DNA of 64,000 bases from positions 186,001-250,000 of the forward strand of contig JBBDWM010000034.1 in NCBI GenBank assembly GCA_040902845.1. Reading direction: 5' to 3'. Source of the DNA: JALYNX01 sp040902845 (GTDB taxonomy: Bacteria > Actinomycetota > Acidimicrobiia > Spongiisociales > ZC4RG35). The notes beneath the pieces were generated by a model. The model was given only the letters and a program-made list of their open reading frames with translations. It was not told the origin of the DNA and ran no database searches. Positions 26,750 through 35,624 of the stretch are shown here, piece by piece (position 1 is the stretch's first letter; each line of letters opens with the position of its first letter). Position numbers and translations under genes: made by a program.

Positions 26750-26777
26750 ACGTCTGTCTCGTCGTCGGGCCAGACGT
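26750..26777. promoter_or_regulatory. Inverted repeat in divergent promoter region
   Basis: ACGTCTG (26750-26756) and CAGACGT (26771-26777) form a perfect 7-bp inverted repeat with a 14-nt centre, between the divergent membrane-protein gene and manC. It could be an operator or an RNA hairpin; nothing else identifies it. Confidence 0.3.
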
Positions 26778-26803
26778 ACCACGGTGATCTATGCCGGTGC
26801 AGG

Positions 26804-26809
26804 TACTCT
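26804..26809 (+). promoter_or_regulatory. Putative -10 (TACTCT) for leaderless manC
   Basis: TACTCT ends 6 nt before the GTG at 26816; no Shine-Dalgarno is present in the interval. Confidence 0.42.
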
Positions 26810-26815
26810 CGGCGG

Positions 26816-27862
26816 GTGGCATCACCTGTCCGACCGGTCATTCTCTCCGGGGGCGCAGGGACCCGGCTCTGGCCTTTGTCGACCGGGTCCAACCCCAAGC
26901 AGTTCCTCGATCTACTGGGCGGTCCACTGTTCGAGGCCACCCTCACCCGTCTCGATGGCCTGCCCGATGTGGCTCCGGCTCTCGTGGTCACCGGTGACCA
27001 ACACGTCGAAGCCGTCGAACGCGTTCTGATGGCGACGGGAACCGGTATCGAATCCGTTGTAGTCGAGCCTCAGGGTCGGAACACCGCCCCCGCGATAATC
27101 GTCGCCGCCCTTCTCGCCGAGCCGGACGATGTCCTGGTGGTGCTTCCCGCCGATCACCTCATCGGGGACCGTCAGGGGTTCGTCCGCGAGGTGGAGACCG
27201 CGGTGTCGATTGCGCGGGAGGGAGGCTTGGTCCTCTTCGGCGTAGTCCCCACCCGTCCCGAGACCGGATATGGCTACATCGAGACCGGGTCACCGGTCGG
27301 GGACGCGCTCGAGGTGATGGCATTTATCGAGAAGCCGGATCCTGAACAAGCGGAACAGCTCGTCACCGACGGCCGTCATCTTTGGAACTCGGGGATGTTC
27401 GTCTTCACGGCGAGAGCGATTCTCGAGCAATGCTCGGTTCTCCAGCCCGACCTGTTGGCCAGGGTGACGGCAGCGCTCCCTGTTCCACGCGGCGCCAGGA
27501 TCGACCTCGCACCCAGTTTTGCGGAAGTGACCGCAATCTCGATAGACCATGCGGTGATGGAGCTGACCGATCGGGCCTTGGTCGTCCCAATCGATGTCGG
27601 ATGGAGCGACGTCGGCTCATGGGAGGCGGTCTGGGAGAACTCACCGCACGACCCCTCGGGCAATGTCCTCGTCGGGGATGTGACTATCAGGAATGTCTCC
27701 GGCTCCTATGTCCATGCCACCTCACGTTTGGTTGCTGTGGCCGGGATAGAGGATCTGGTGGTTGTGGAGACTCCGGATGCGGTCCTGGTCGTCCCCAGAC
27801 GTAACTCACAGTTGGTGCGGGAGATAGTCGACAACCTCGCCGAGCGGCCGAGCCAGGATTGA
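26816..27862 (+). CDS. manC: Mannose-1-phosphate guanylyltransferase
   Basis: 348 residues, i.e. the nucleotidyltransferase and left-handed helix parts without the isomerase domain of bifunctional ManC proteins. Signature ILSGGAGTRLWPLSTGSNPK at residues 9-28, EPQGRNTAPAI near 83, LPADHLIGD near 110, YGYIETG near 152, AFIEKPDPEQAE near 167 and LWNSGMFVF near 185. It makes GDP-mannose from mannose-1-phosphate and GTP. GDP-mannose is the donor for the mannosylglycerate synthase at 8.8-9.9 kb as well as for cell-envelope glycans. Confidence 0.92.
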   Translation: MASPVRPVILSGGAGTRLWPLSTGSNPKQFLDLLGGPLFEATLTRLDGLPDVAPALVVTGDQHVEAVERVLMATGTGIESVVVEPQGRNTAPAIIVAALLAEPDDVLVVLPADHLIGDRQGFVREVETAVSIAREGGLVLFGVVPTRPETGYGYIETGSPVGDALEVMAFIEKPDPEQAEQLVTDGRHLWNSGMFVFTARAILEQCSVLQPDLLARVTAALPVPRGARIDLAPSFAEVTAISIDHAVMELTDRALVVPIDVGWSDVGSWEAVWENSPHDPSGNVLVGDVTIRNVSGSYVHATSRLVAVAGIEDLVVVETPDAVLVVPRRNSQLVREIVDNLAERPSQD

Positions 27863-27883
27863 AGTTACTCCACCTGTGTTCCA

Positions 27884-27889
27884 TACCAT
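27884..27889 (+). promoter_or_regulatory. Putative -10 (TACCAT) for leaderless cytochrome c gene
   Basis: TACCAT ends 8 nt before ATG 27898 and supports that start over the in-frame TTG at 27859. A TTGAAG lies 19 nt upstream as a weak -35 candidate. Confidence 0.42.
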
Positions 27890-27897
27890 TCCCGGCG

Positions 27898-28203
27898 ATG
27901 ACCCGGCTTCTGTTGGCGGCACTCCTCATTGGCTTGCTGTCTGCGTGTGTCGGGCGGGCGGCCGAGGACGCCACGGGCGAGGAGATCTATCTCCAGGTCT
28001 GTGCCAACTGTCACGGGGATTCGATGCAGGGGGCAGTGGGGCCCTCGCTGGGACCGGGCTCAAATACCGCGAGCCAGCCTGACGAGTTCCTGAGGGTGAC
28101 CATCAGCCAGGGGAGAGGCCGGATGCCTTCCTTCCAGTCGTCCCTCAGCGATGACCAGGTCGATCGTCTCATCGGCTTCATCCGCCAGGAGCAGGGCCAA
28201 TGA
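27898..28203 (+). CDS. Monoheme c-type cytochrome lipoprotein
   Basis: 101 residues. A signal peptide (TRLLLAALLIGLLSAC) ends in the lipobox LSAC, so the mature protein is probably membrane-anchored. The heme-binding CANCH motif follows near residue 38, and MPSFQSSLSDDQVDRLIGFI supplies the axial Met. It is a small electron carrier on the outer face of the membrane. ATG 27898 fits the signal peptide and the upstream hexamer. The stop overlaps the menC start (ATGA), an odd coupling of an electron carrier to menaquinone synthesis. Confidence 0.88.
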   Translation: MTRLLLAALLIGLLSACVGRAAEDATGEEIYLQVCANCHGDSMQGAVGPSLGPGSNTASQPDEFLRVTISQGRGRMPSFQSSLSDDQVDRLIGFIRQEQGQ

Positions 28204-29159
28204 TGGAGCTTCTCGACGCACTAGAGCTCCACCCCTTCCGGATTCCGATGCGTCACCGGTTTCGACGTGTCGACCATCGTGAGGGGGTGCTAATCCGAGG
28301 GCCCGCCGGATGGGGCGAGTTCTCACCCTTTCCGGACTATCCACCGGAGGTGACCACCCGTTGGCTGGCGGCGGCGCTGGAGGCGGCTTGCAGCGCGCTT
28401 CCCGAACCAGGGCGCCAGTGGATCCCCGTCAATGTGACCGTCCCAGCGGTGTCGCCTCAGATCGCCAGAGGCCTTGTCCTCGAGTCCGGGGCCAGCACCG
28501 CGAAGGTGAAGGTGGGTGAACCGGGCCAGGCCCCGGTCGAAGACGAAGAGCGGCTCGCCGCGGTCAGGGACGCGCTGGGCCCTGAGGGCCGAATACGTGT
28601 CGACGTCAACGCCGGCTGGGATCTGGACACCGCGACCGAGCGTCTCGCCACATTCTCCAAGTTCGGGCTGGAGTACGCAGAGCAGCCAGTGGCCACGTTG
28701 GAGGAAATGATCGAGCTCAAGAAGAGGACCGACGTTCCCCTCGCTGCCGACGAGCTGGTCCGTCTCCGTCCCGACCCGCTCGAAGTGGCCGCATCAGGGG
28801 CAGCGGATCTGGTGGTCTTGAAGGTGCAACCCCTCGGCGGTGTCACCAGGGCCCTGGACATCGCGGCGAGAGCTGGTGTGCCCGTGGTGGTGTCCTCCGC
28901 CCTGGAGACCTCGATCGGGACCTATGCCGGTCTCCTGGTGGCTTCGTTGCTGCCCGACCTGCCCTATGCATGCGGTCTGGGCACGGTTGCCCTGATCGAG
29001 GGCGATCCGACACGGGATCCGCTTGTTTCACTCAACGGCCAACTCGAGGTTCGAAGACCCGAGCCCGATCCTGAGCTCCTTGCGAGATGGCGCCCGGAAC
29101 GCGATCGTGCAGCTGAAATGCTGCGCAAGGTCCGTTCGGCGGCCGAGGTGCTGACATGA
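28200..29159 (+). CDS. menC: o-Succinylbenzoate synthase
   Basis: 319 residues of the enolase superfamily: AKVKVGEPG near 99-107 (catalytic Lys pair), RVDVNAGWD near 137 (metal Asp), EYAEQPV near 159, LAADELVR near 179 (metal Glu/Asp) and VVLKVQPLGGV near 203 (second Lys). It dehydrates SHCHC to o-succinylbenzoate in menaquinone synthesis. The short N-terminal domain and the menD partner argue for MenC over a dipeptide epimerase. ATGA overlaps on both sides couple it to the cytochrome c and menD genes. Confidence 0.9.
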   Translation: MMELLDALELHPFRIPMRHRFRRVDHREGVLIRGPAGWGEFSPFPDYPPEVTTRWLAAALEAACSALPEPGRQWIPVNVTVPAVSPQIARGLVLESGASTAKVKVGEPGQAPVEDEERLAAVRDALGPEGRIRVDVNAGWDLDTATERLATFSKFGLEYAEQPVATLEEMIELKKRTDVPLAADELVRLRPDPLEVAASGAADLVVLKVQPLGGVTRALDIAARAGVPVVVSSALETSIGTYAGLLVASLLPDLPYACGLGTVALIEGDPTRDPLVSLNGQLEVRRPEPDPELLARWRPERDRAAEMLRKVRSAAEVLT

Positions 29160-30850
29160 CCCAACCCAACCCGAGCACCGCCCTCGCCAGGGTGTTGGTG
29201 GATGAGATGGCCAGACACGGGGTGTCGATGGCAGTCATATCACCAGGCTCCCGATCAGCCGCGCTAGCGATCGCCTTCGACCAGCATCCTGGAATCACCA
29301 CCCGCGTCGTGCTCGACGAGCGCTCGGCGGCGTTCTGGGCCCTGGGTCATGCACGGGCTACCGGGCAGCCGACAGTGGTGCTGGCGACGTCCGGCACCGC
29401 GGTGGCCAATCATCTTCCCGCTCTGATCGAGGCGGACCAGTCAATGGTGCCGCTGATCGTCATCTCCGCCGATCGCCCCCCGGAGATGCTTCACGTCGGC
29501 GCCAACCAGACCATTGACCAGGTTGGGCTCTTCGGGAACCGGGTCCGATGGTTCTGCAACATCGGCCCGGCGCAATCGCGCGTCGACCACAACGCATACT
29601 GGCGGAGCACCGTTTCCCAGGCGGTGGCTAGGGCGCTTGGGTATGGGGCGCGGCCGGGACCGGTCCATCTCAATATTGCCTTCAGCGAGCCAACCGTCCC
29701 GGTCGAGGACGATGGGAGGTCCGTTGCCGACCCCTATCCGTTTGCGATCCGCGGAAAGCCGGCAGAAGGCCGTTGGCAGGAGCATGTGATCGCTTCTCCC
29801 GGTTCGGCGAACTTGGAGGCGCCCAAGGATGCCCGCGGGCTGATCGTGGCCGGCGAGGGCGACTACGAGCTAGAGCCATTGGTGCGGGCCGCCGAACAGC
29901 TCGGCTGGCCGATTCTTGCGACTGCCCTCTCCGGTCTACGGGGGCGTTCCACGGTTTCCACCTATCACCATTTGCTGGTCTCGGGTGTGCCCCCCTCCTT
30001 GATACCCGAGATGGTGTTGACAATCGGGCGTACCGGGCCCAGTGACCGGATCTCGGCTTTGACCGCGCTCGACGGTCCGCAGGTCAGCATCGATCGCTGG
30101 GGCACCTGGAACGACGCCCGACGACGGGCCACTCATTTCCTCCAGGCCGATCCGGTCGCCACCCTCGAACGGCTCTCCTCCACGGTGTCGGCTGGGGCGG
30201 AATGGGCCGGGAGATGGGAGGCCGCCGATCAATCGATGCGCGCCGCTCTCGACGAGGCGATCGGGGTGGGAGAGCGGCCAACGGGCTGTTCGGTGGCCCG
30301 CGCCCTCTCCGACAGTGCCTGGGAGGTCCTGGTCTCGGCATCTTCGATGCCGATTCGAGATGTTGACGCCCACACCGTCCACACTGGCTCGATCTACGCT
30401 AATCGGGGAGCCTCGGGCATCGATGGCCTCGTATCAACCGGGCTCGGGGTGGCGACGGCCGGATCGAGGACGGTGGTGCTGACCGGTGACCTGTCCCTGC
30501 TCCACGATGGCAACGGCTTCGTGTCCGACGACCTTCCTGACGTGGTTTTCGTGGTTGTGGACAACAACGGTGGCGGACTGTTCGATCTTCTTCCACAGGC
30601 GACCCATGCTCCGGGATTCGATCGTTTGTTCGTGACCCCCCATGGGCGGGATCTCCTGGGATTCGCCGCCTTCCACGGGCTCAGCGCCGTCGCCGTCAAT
30701 TCGATAGGCGAGCTCGGCACCGAGTTGGATCAGCGCCTGGAGGCGGGAGGATGTCACGTCCTGGTGATTCCGGTGGACCGGGAGGCAGATCTCAAACGTC
30801 GCCAGGCGCTCGACGAGGTCGCCCGTTCGGTGGTGGCCGGGATCAGCTGA
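29156..30850 (+). CDS. menD: SEPHCHC synthase
   Basis: 564 residues, normal for MenD. ISPGSRSAALAIAF near 27, the catalytic Glu in VLDERSAAFWALG near 52, TSGTAVANHLPALIEA near 79, LIVISADRPPEMLHVGANQT near 99-118 and the ThDP/Mg site GDLSLLHDGNGF ... DNNGGGLFDLL near 445-475. It condenses 2-oxoglutarate with isochorismate. The 3' end overlaps the convergent menF by 8 bp. Confidence 0.95.
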   Translation: MTQPNPSTALARVLVDEMARHGVSMAVISPGSRSAALAIAFDQHPGITTRVVLDERSAAFWALGHARATGQPTVVLATSGTAVANHLPALIEADQSMVPLIVISADRPPEMLHVGANQTIDQVGLFGNRVRWFCNIGPAQSRVDHNAYWRSTVSQAVARALGYGARPGPVHLNIAFSEPTVPVEDDGRSVADPYPFAIRGKPAEGRWQEHVIASPGSANLEAPKDARGLIVAGEGDYELEPLVRAAEQLGWPILATALSGLRGRSTVSTYHHLLVSGVPPSLIPEMVLTIGRTGPSDRISALTALDGPQVSIDRWGTWNDARRRATHFLQADPVATLERLSSTVSAGAEWAGRWEAADQSMRAALDEAIGVGERPTGCSVARALSDSAWEVLVSASSMPIRDVDAHTVHTGSIYANRGASGIDGLVSTGLGVATAGSRTVVLTGDLSLLHDGNGFVSDDLPDVVFVVVDNNGGGLFDLLPQATHAPGFDRLFVTPHGRDLLGFAAFHGLSAVAVNSIGELGTELDQRLEAGGCHVLVIPVDREADLKRRQALDEVARSVVAGIS

Positions 30851-31964
30851 GGTCCAGCGCCCTCAACATCGGGAGCAGCTTGATCCGGGTCTCTTCGAGC
30901 TCTGCCTCGGGATCCGACCCATCCACCAGCCCGACACCGGTGTACAGAGTGACCCGCTGCCCACTGATCTCGCCGCATCTGAGGGCAATGGCGAACTCCC
31001 CATCGCCGTGAGCATCCATCCAGCCCACGGGGCCGGCGTACCGGCCGCGACCATGGGCTTCGATCTCCCTGATCAGCTCGACCGCGGCTTTGGTGGGCGT
31101 CCCGGCTACGGCGGCTGTGGGGTGGAGGGCCGCCACCAGATCGGTCACGTAGGTTCCGATGACCGTCTGTCCTTCGAACCCGGTGGCCAGGTGATGGATG
31201 TCGGCGAAGGTGTCGACCCGCCTCGGCAGTCGCTCCAGCCTGGTGCAGAAAGGCATCAGCGCCTCTTGCACCGAATCGGCCGCCAAGGTGTGCTCCACGG
31301 CCATCTTTGGTGAGTTGAGCGAAGCCGAGGCCGACGGATCGGTGCGATCAGCCGACCCGGCAAGGGACACCGACCGGACCGCCGATCCATGTTTGGAGAC
31401 CAACAGCTCAGGGCTGGATCCGACCAGACCGTCGATCAGAAACGTGTGTGATCTCCCCTGACTGTGGACCAACTCCTGCGCCACATGATGAATCGGGACA
31501 TCGCCGTCGAACGCCATCTCGACGGTACGGGAGAGAACGACCTTCTCCACCTCCCCGCGTGCGATCGCCTGCAAAGCAAGGTCGATCGCGGTCCTCCACG
31601 AGTCCTCGTCGTCGGCAAATACCCGCCCTGAGGGCATGGCGAAATGGGGTACAGGTTGGGGGATACGGTCGAGCTCCCCGGTCAACACCCGACTGCCCTG
31701 ACCGGTGACTTCGAGGACCGTTTCGGGGATGATCACCACCGATCCCGGCTCGTCTTCGTCAAAGGTGAAGGTGGCGAAGCCGATGCTGCCCGGGGTCCGG
31801 TCCAGGGCTTCTCGGGCCCGCTCGAATCGGTCGCTCCCGGTGCCCGGGTCGATTCGACAGCTCTCGCCCCAACCGAACAAAGCCATGCCATCGCGGATCC
31901 AGGCGACATCCGGTCGGGACCGAAGCGGCTCGGTAACAGCCTGGTCAGGCTCGTGTTTCTTCAT
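30843..31964 (-). CDS. menF: Isochorismate synthase
   Basis: 373 residues of the chorismate-utilising fold: EKVVLSRTVEM near 140, SHTFLIDGLVGSSPELLVSK near 170, LAGSADRTD near 203, SVQEALMPFC near 232, AAVAGTPTKAAVELI near 278 and YAGPVGWMDAHGDGEFAIALR near 300-320 (the last tract holds the Mg-binding glutamates). It isomerises chorismate to isochorismate, the MenD substrate. Encoded on the opposite strand to menDC and overlapping murI by 4 bp, so it is co-transcribed with murI. Confidence 0.92.
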   Translation of the reverse strand: MKKHEPDQAVTEPLRSRPDVAWIRDGMALFGWGESCRIDPGTGSDRFERAREALDRTPGSIGFATFTFDEDEPGSVVIIPETVLEVTGQGSRVLTGELDRIPQPVPHFAMPSGRVFADDEDSWRTAIDLALQAIARGEVEKVVLSRTVEMAFDGDVPIHHVAQELVHSQGRSHTFLIDGLVGSSPELLVSKHGSAVRSVSLAGSADRTDPSASASLNSPKMAVEHTLAADSVQEALMPFCTRLERLPRRVDTFADIHHLATGFEGQTVIGTYVTDLVAALHPTAAVAGTPTKAAVELIREIEAHGRGRYAGPVGWMDAHGDGEFAIALRCGEISGQRVTLYTGVGLVDGSDPEAELEETRIKLLPMLRALDLS

Positions 31965-32734
31965 TCAGGAGACCAGGCTAGGACTGGTCGCGTCGGTTCG
32001 ATTCCGGCGAGGTCTCGCGCCAGTCTCGCCAGACGTTGTGCATTCCCCGTGGTGACCAGGACCAGGGCTCCGTCACCAGGCTCTTCGGTGTGCACCCGCG
32101 CCACCTGCAAGGCAACTGCTGGTGCCGGGTCGACAACAGCAATGGTGGCCCCGACCAGTTTCTCGATCACCGGGCGCAGAAACGGGAAATGGGTGCAGCC
32201 AAGCACCAACACGTCGGCGCCACCCTCGATCAGCGGTGCAAGACAGTCGGCGACCTGCTGCTCGACCTCTGGACCGTCGACCCTCCCGGCCTCAACGAGG
32301 CGAACCCAGGCCGGGCATGCCGCGTTGAGGACCTGGACATCCGGGGCGTGTCGGGTGACCACCGAGGAGTAGAGCTCGCCCTGGAAGGTGGCCGCCGTGG
32401 CCAGCACCCCGATCACCCCGGACCTGGTGGCGAGAGCCGCGGGTTTGACGGCCGGCTCCATTCCCACGAAGGGGATCGAGGGATGAATCTCACGGAGGCG
32501 ATTGAGAGCGGCCGCAGACGCGGTGTTGCAGGCCACCACGACGGTGGTGGCTCCTTCTCCAAGCAACCAGTTGGTCACTTCCTCGGAGATGGCGGCTACC
32601 TCTTCGAGGGAACGGGTTCCGTAGGGGGCGCGGCCTTGGTCGGCGAGATAGACCAGATCCGCCGCGGGTAGCTCCCGACGGATGTGAGAGAGGACCCCGA
32701 GCCCTCCGACACCGGAGTCGAACACACCGATCAT
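31961..32734 (-). CDS. murI: Glutamate racemase
   Basis: 257 residues: N-terminal GVFDSGVGGLGVLSHIRREL, YLADQGRAPYGTRS, and the two catalytic cysteines in VVVACNTASA (Cys69) and VLVLGCTHFPFL (Cys180). It interconverts L- and D-glutamate for peptidoglycan. ATG at 32734; its stop overlaps the menF start (ATGA). Confidence 0.95.
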   Translation of the reverse strand: MIGVFDSGVGGLGVLSHIRRELPAADLVYLADQGRAPYGTRSLEEVAAISEEVTNWLLGEGATTVVVACNTASAAALNRLREIHPSIPFVGMEPAVKPAALATRSGVIGVLATAATFQGELYSSVVTRHAPDVQVLNAACPAWVRLVEAGRVDGPEVEQQVADCLAPLIEGGADVLVLGCTHFPFLRPVIEKLVGATIAVVDPAPAVALQVARVHTEEPGDGALVLVTTGNAQRLARLARDLAGIEPTRPVLAWSPE

Positions 32735-32834
32735 GCGACCTATCTCAGCAGGCCGCAGTCCGGCTCACTGGTAGCGTCGGCCGTCGTCGCTGGAGGGCAC
32801 CTGTAGGACGTCTCACCACAGACGCAGCGAACCG

Positions 32835-33221
32835 CTAGCTATGACGACGCGTTGACTCCTTGTAGTCGTTCAGGTGCCTTCGCGCTCGGCTGATGGCCTT
32901 CTGTTCTCGGCGACCGCCCCCGAACCTGCCCTTGTCATAGCCGCATAGGAGTAGAAGCACCTTGTTGCCGTATGGATGGAAATAGACGCGCAGGGTGATC
33001 TCATCGTCTCGGACTCGAAACTCAAACAAGCCCTTTCCCAAAGGTTTGCCGTACTCGGTTTGGCAGACATCCTTGCCCTGATATTGGAGGACTGCCTTTA
33101 TCGCGGCCACCAAAGTCGCACGCTTAGCCGGCTCTAAGTCCTCAATGAACTCACGAGCGGGCTCGCGTCCGCTCGCCGTGGCGTAAAACTCGATCTCAAA
33201 CGCGAACTCAGGGGTTGACAT
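32835..33221 (-). CDS. RelE/HigB-like (Gp49 family) toxin
   Basis: 128 residues: ATASGREPAREFIEDL near 13-28, a basic central strand segment, LGKGLFEFRVRDDEITLRVYF near 62-82 (split into strands) and VLLLLCGYDKGRF near 90. This is the RelE-fold pattern of HigB/Gp49 toxins that cleave mRNA on the ribosome. It lies head to head with an XRE gene rather than in the usual toxin-first operon. The local sequence is visibly less GC-rich than its flanks, which suggests a horizontally acquired cassette between murI and an acyl-CoA synthetase. Confidence 0.75.
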   Translation of the reverse strand: MSTPEFAFEIEFYATASGREPAREFIEDLEPAKRATLVAAIKAVLQYQGKDVCQTEYGKPLGKGLFEFRVRDDEITLRVYFHPYGNKVLLLLCGYDKGRFGGGRREQKAISRARRHLNDYKESTRRHS

Positions 33222-33246
33222 AGTTATGTGTTTTGACCCATACTGT
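33215..33246. promoter_or_regulatory. Shared promoter/operator of the divergent toxin-antitoxin pair
   Basis: On the plus strand TTGACA (33215-33220) and CATACT (33239-33244) form a plausible promoter with an 18-bp spacer. The perfect inverted repeat ACATA-GT-TATGT (33218-33229) lies across the -35/spacer and covers the toxin start codon (ATG complementary to 33219-33221). This is where an XRE antitoxin would bind to repress both genes. The predicted transcription start (~33251) is downstream of the ATG at 33226, which argues for the GTG at 33271 as antitoxin start. Confidence 0.45.
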
Positions 33247-33270
33247 AGACATCCGAATAGAGGACTTACA

Positions 33271-33564
33271 GTGGCGCGTCAAGAAGGGTCGTTCAATAGC
33301 TTCCTTAAGACCTACGAAGACAACCTGTCTGGAGAAGAGCTTGAACGCTATGAGGTCAAGCTGGCCCAGTACGAGCTTGCGAATGAGCTGATCGAGCTCC
33401 GGAAGGCGGAGAGTTTGACCCAGCAGGCCTTGGCAGATCGCACCGGGATCGGACAGCCAGAGATCAGTCGAATCGAAAGCGGCCAAGAGAATCCCACGAT
33501 GTCCACGATGATTCGGTTGGCTCGTGGGCTTCAGGTCCGGATCGGTTTCCGAGACAACGGCTGA
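33271..33564 (+). CDS. XRE-family antitoxin (HigA-like)
   Basis: 97 residues. The first ~45 are helical (FNSFLKTYEDNLSGEELERY); an XRE helix-turn-helix follows: LTQQALADRTGIGQPEISRIE near 52-72 (two pieces), then ENPTMSTMIRLARGLQVRI. It should bind the toxin and its own promoter. GTG 33271 was chosen over the in-frame ATG 33226 because AGAGGA (33259-33264) precedes it and the upstream ATG would lie before the predicted transcript start. Longer form: 112 residues. Confidence 0.8.
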   Translation: MARQEGSFNSFLKTYEDNLSGEELERYEVKLAQYELANELIELRKAESLTQQALADRTGIGQPEISRIESGQENPTMSTMIRLARGLQVRIGFRDNG

Positions 33565-33618
33565 AGGAAACCTCTAAGACGAGTTTGAGGTATCCGGTCC
33601 TCTCCCGGAGCTACGGGG

Positions 33619-35556
33619 TCAAAGCCGTTCGATCCCGTCGAGACTCTCGGGGTTCTCCAGACTCGATAAGTCTCCCGGCTCTTGGCCCAGCGCCAGGGCC
33701 TTGACCACCCGGCGCATGATCTTTGCCGAGCGGGTGCGGGGTAGATCACCCACCCAGCGGATCGTCTTGGGCCGGAAGCTCTTCCCCAGGGATTCGACCA
33801 CGGCTCCTTCGATCGCTGCGGTGAGGTTTTCATCGGGGGCGATCCCGGCAGCGGGTACCAGGTAAAGCGCGATCGCCTCGCCCTTGAGCTCGTCGGGAAC
33901 TCCGATGACGGCCGCCATCACCACTTCAGGAAAGGCGACGGCCACCGACTCGATCTCGGCGGGGCCGATCCGCTTGCCGGCGATGTTCAAGGTGTCATCG
34001 GATCTGCCGTGGAGATACCAGAATCCGTCTTCGTCGATCGAGGCCCAGTCTCCGTGGACCCAGGTTTCGTCGAAACGCTCCCAATAGGTGGCGAGATAGC
34101 GGTCCGGTTCATTCCAGAATCCCCTGGTCCTCCCCGGCCACGACCCACGGACCACCAATTCTCCAACCTCCCTCCGCACCGGTCTGCCTTCGCTGTCGTA
34201 GACGTCGGCGTCGATCCCGAGGGCCGGGCCGCCGAGTGACGTGGGCTTGATTCCCTGGAGGAGATTGACGGAGAGCAAACAAGCCCCGATCTCGGTGCCG
34301 CCCGAGATGTTGACGATGGGGCGTGTCTCACCCCCGATGTCCTTGAACAACCACCACCAGGGATCGGGGTTCCACGGCTCCCCGGTGGAACCAAAGGTTT
34401 TCAGCCGCGACAGGTCGTGATGGTGAGCCTGCTCGGATCCGTGCCGCCGCAGGGCACGGATCAGGGTGGGGGAGATGCCCAGGAAGGTCAGTTCCAGCTC
34501 CGAGGCGGCCTGCCAGATCCGGTCCGGCCCCGGATAGTCGGGTGCTCCGTCATAGGTGGCGACTGCCGCGCCATTGGCCAACCCCGCTATCACGATCCAG
34601 GGGCCCATGATCCAACCCATGTCGGTGGCCCACATCACCACGTCGTCGCGATGGAAGTCGAACTGGAATGCACCTTCGGCTGCCACCTGTACCCCGAACC
34701 CGCCGTGAACGTGGACCGCTCCCTTGGGGCGCCCGGTGGTCCCTGAGGTGTAGGCGATGAGGAATGGGTCCTCGGCGGCAGTGGGGACGACGGGATGCGG
34801 TTCCGCGTCATCCAACACCTCCGCCCACCAGAGGTCGCGACCTTCTCGCATCGGGGTGTGGTCACGGTCGGCATAGTCGACCACCAGGAGGCGATCCACC
34901 CCATAGGAGAGCTCGACCGCCTGGTCGGCCACCTCCTTCATCTCCACCAGGCTGCCGCGCCGCATATAGCCATTGGCGCAGATCAAGACCTTGGGTCTGG
35001 GATCTCGGAGCCGATTGGCAACGGCCTCGGCCCCGTAGCCGGAGAAGACCGGTACGAAGACAGCACCGATCCTGGCCACCGCGAGCAGAGAAACCACCGC
35101 CTCCGCGGCCATCGGCAGGAAGACCGCAACCGCGTCACCCCTTCGCACCCCGAGCCGGTGCAGGGCGCCGGCCAGCCTCGCCACCTCGTCACGGAGGCTG
35201 CCGAAGCTCAATTCCCTGGTCTCACCGCTCTCCTTCTGGGAGCGAAGGGCGAGTCGTTCCGGCGTTTCGTCTGCCCAACGGTCGACGCAGGAGCGGTTGA
35301 TGTTGAAGACCGACCCGGCGAACCAGGTAGCCCATGGTGTCCCTCTCGAGGTGTCGAGGATCGCTCGCCAGGGTTTGTCGAAGGGCAGACCGAGATATTC
35401 GACAACCGATTCCCAGAACCACTCAGGATCCTCTACCGAGCGCCGTCGCAGTTGGTCGTAGCTCGCAAGCCCGTGCTCCGCCATGAAGCCGGCGGTGTGG
35501 GTGGCGGCGGCTCGCTCAGGGCTCGGGCGCCACACGATTTCGAAATGCTCCATCAC
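33619..35556 (-). CDS. Acyl-CoA synthetase, acetyl-/propionyl-CoA synthetase-like
   Basis: 645 residues of the ANL superfamily. A ~90-residue N-terminal ACAS_N-like domain (WFWESVVEYLGLPFDKPW) precedes the AMP-binding core: P-loop YTSGTTGRPKGAVHVHGG near 265, GWIMGPW near 300, STGEPWNPDPWWWL near 382, YWERFDETWVHGDWASIDEDG near 485 and hinge GRSDDTLNIAGKRIGPAEIES near 512. The C-terminal RTRSAKIMRR carries the catalytic, acetylation-prone Lys with Ala instead of the usual Gly before it. It activates a short carboxylic acid; the exact acid is not predictable. Confidence 0.88.
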   Translation of the reverse strand: MMEHFEIVWRPSPERAAATHTAGFMAEHGLASYDQLRRRSVEDPEWFWESVVEYLGLPFDKPWRAILDTSRGTPWATWFAGSVFNINRSCVDRWADETPERLALRSQKESGETRELSFGSLRDEVARLAGALHRLGVRRGDAVAVFLPMAAEAVVSLLAVARIGAVFVPVFSGYGAEAVANRLRDPRPKVLICANGYMRRGSLVEMKEVADQAVELSYGVDRLLVVDYADRDHTPMREGRDLWWAEVLDDAEPHPVVPTAAEDPFLIAYTSGTTGRPKGAVHVHGGFGVQVAAEGAFQFDFHRDDVVMWATDMGWIMGPWIVIAGLANGAAVATYDGAPDYPGPDRIWQAASELELTFLGISPTLIRALRRHGSEQAHHHDLSRLKTFGSTGEPWNPDPWWWLFKDIGGETRPIVNISGGTEIGACLLSVNLLQGIKPTSLGGPALGIDADVYDSEGRPVRREVGELVVRGSWPGRTRGFWNEPDRYLATYWERFDETWVHGDWASIDEDGFWYLHGRSDDTLNIAGKRIGPAEIESVAVAFPEVVMAAVIGVPDELKGEAIALYLVPAAGIAPDENLTAAIEGAVVESLGKSFRPKTIRWVGDLPRTRSAKIMRRVVKALALGQEPGDLSSLENPESLDGIERL

Positions 35557-35610
35557 CCTCCTGACTGTGGCGTTGAGCGTAGGAGGCCCAATACCTGACC
35601 CCCCGCCGCC

Positions 35611-35616
35611 TACTCT
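35611..35616 (+). promoter_or_regulatory. Putative -10 (TACTCT) for leaderless AI-2E-family gene
   Basis: TACTCT ends 8 nt before ATG 35625, and no Shine-Dalgarno intervenes. Same hexamer and spacing as at the HerA-like gene. Confidence 0.42.
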
Positions 35617-35624
35617 CTCCGGCT

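Noticed and set aside
28200..29159. Dipeptide epimerase instead of MenC
   Set aside because: Both are enolase superfamily, but coupling to menD and the short N-terminal domain favour o-succinylbenzoate synthase.
33226..33270. Upstream ATG for the XRE antitoxin
   Set aside because: It would lie upstream of the predicted transcript start and has no RBS; GTG 33271 has AGAGGA at good spacing. Not excluded entirely.
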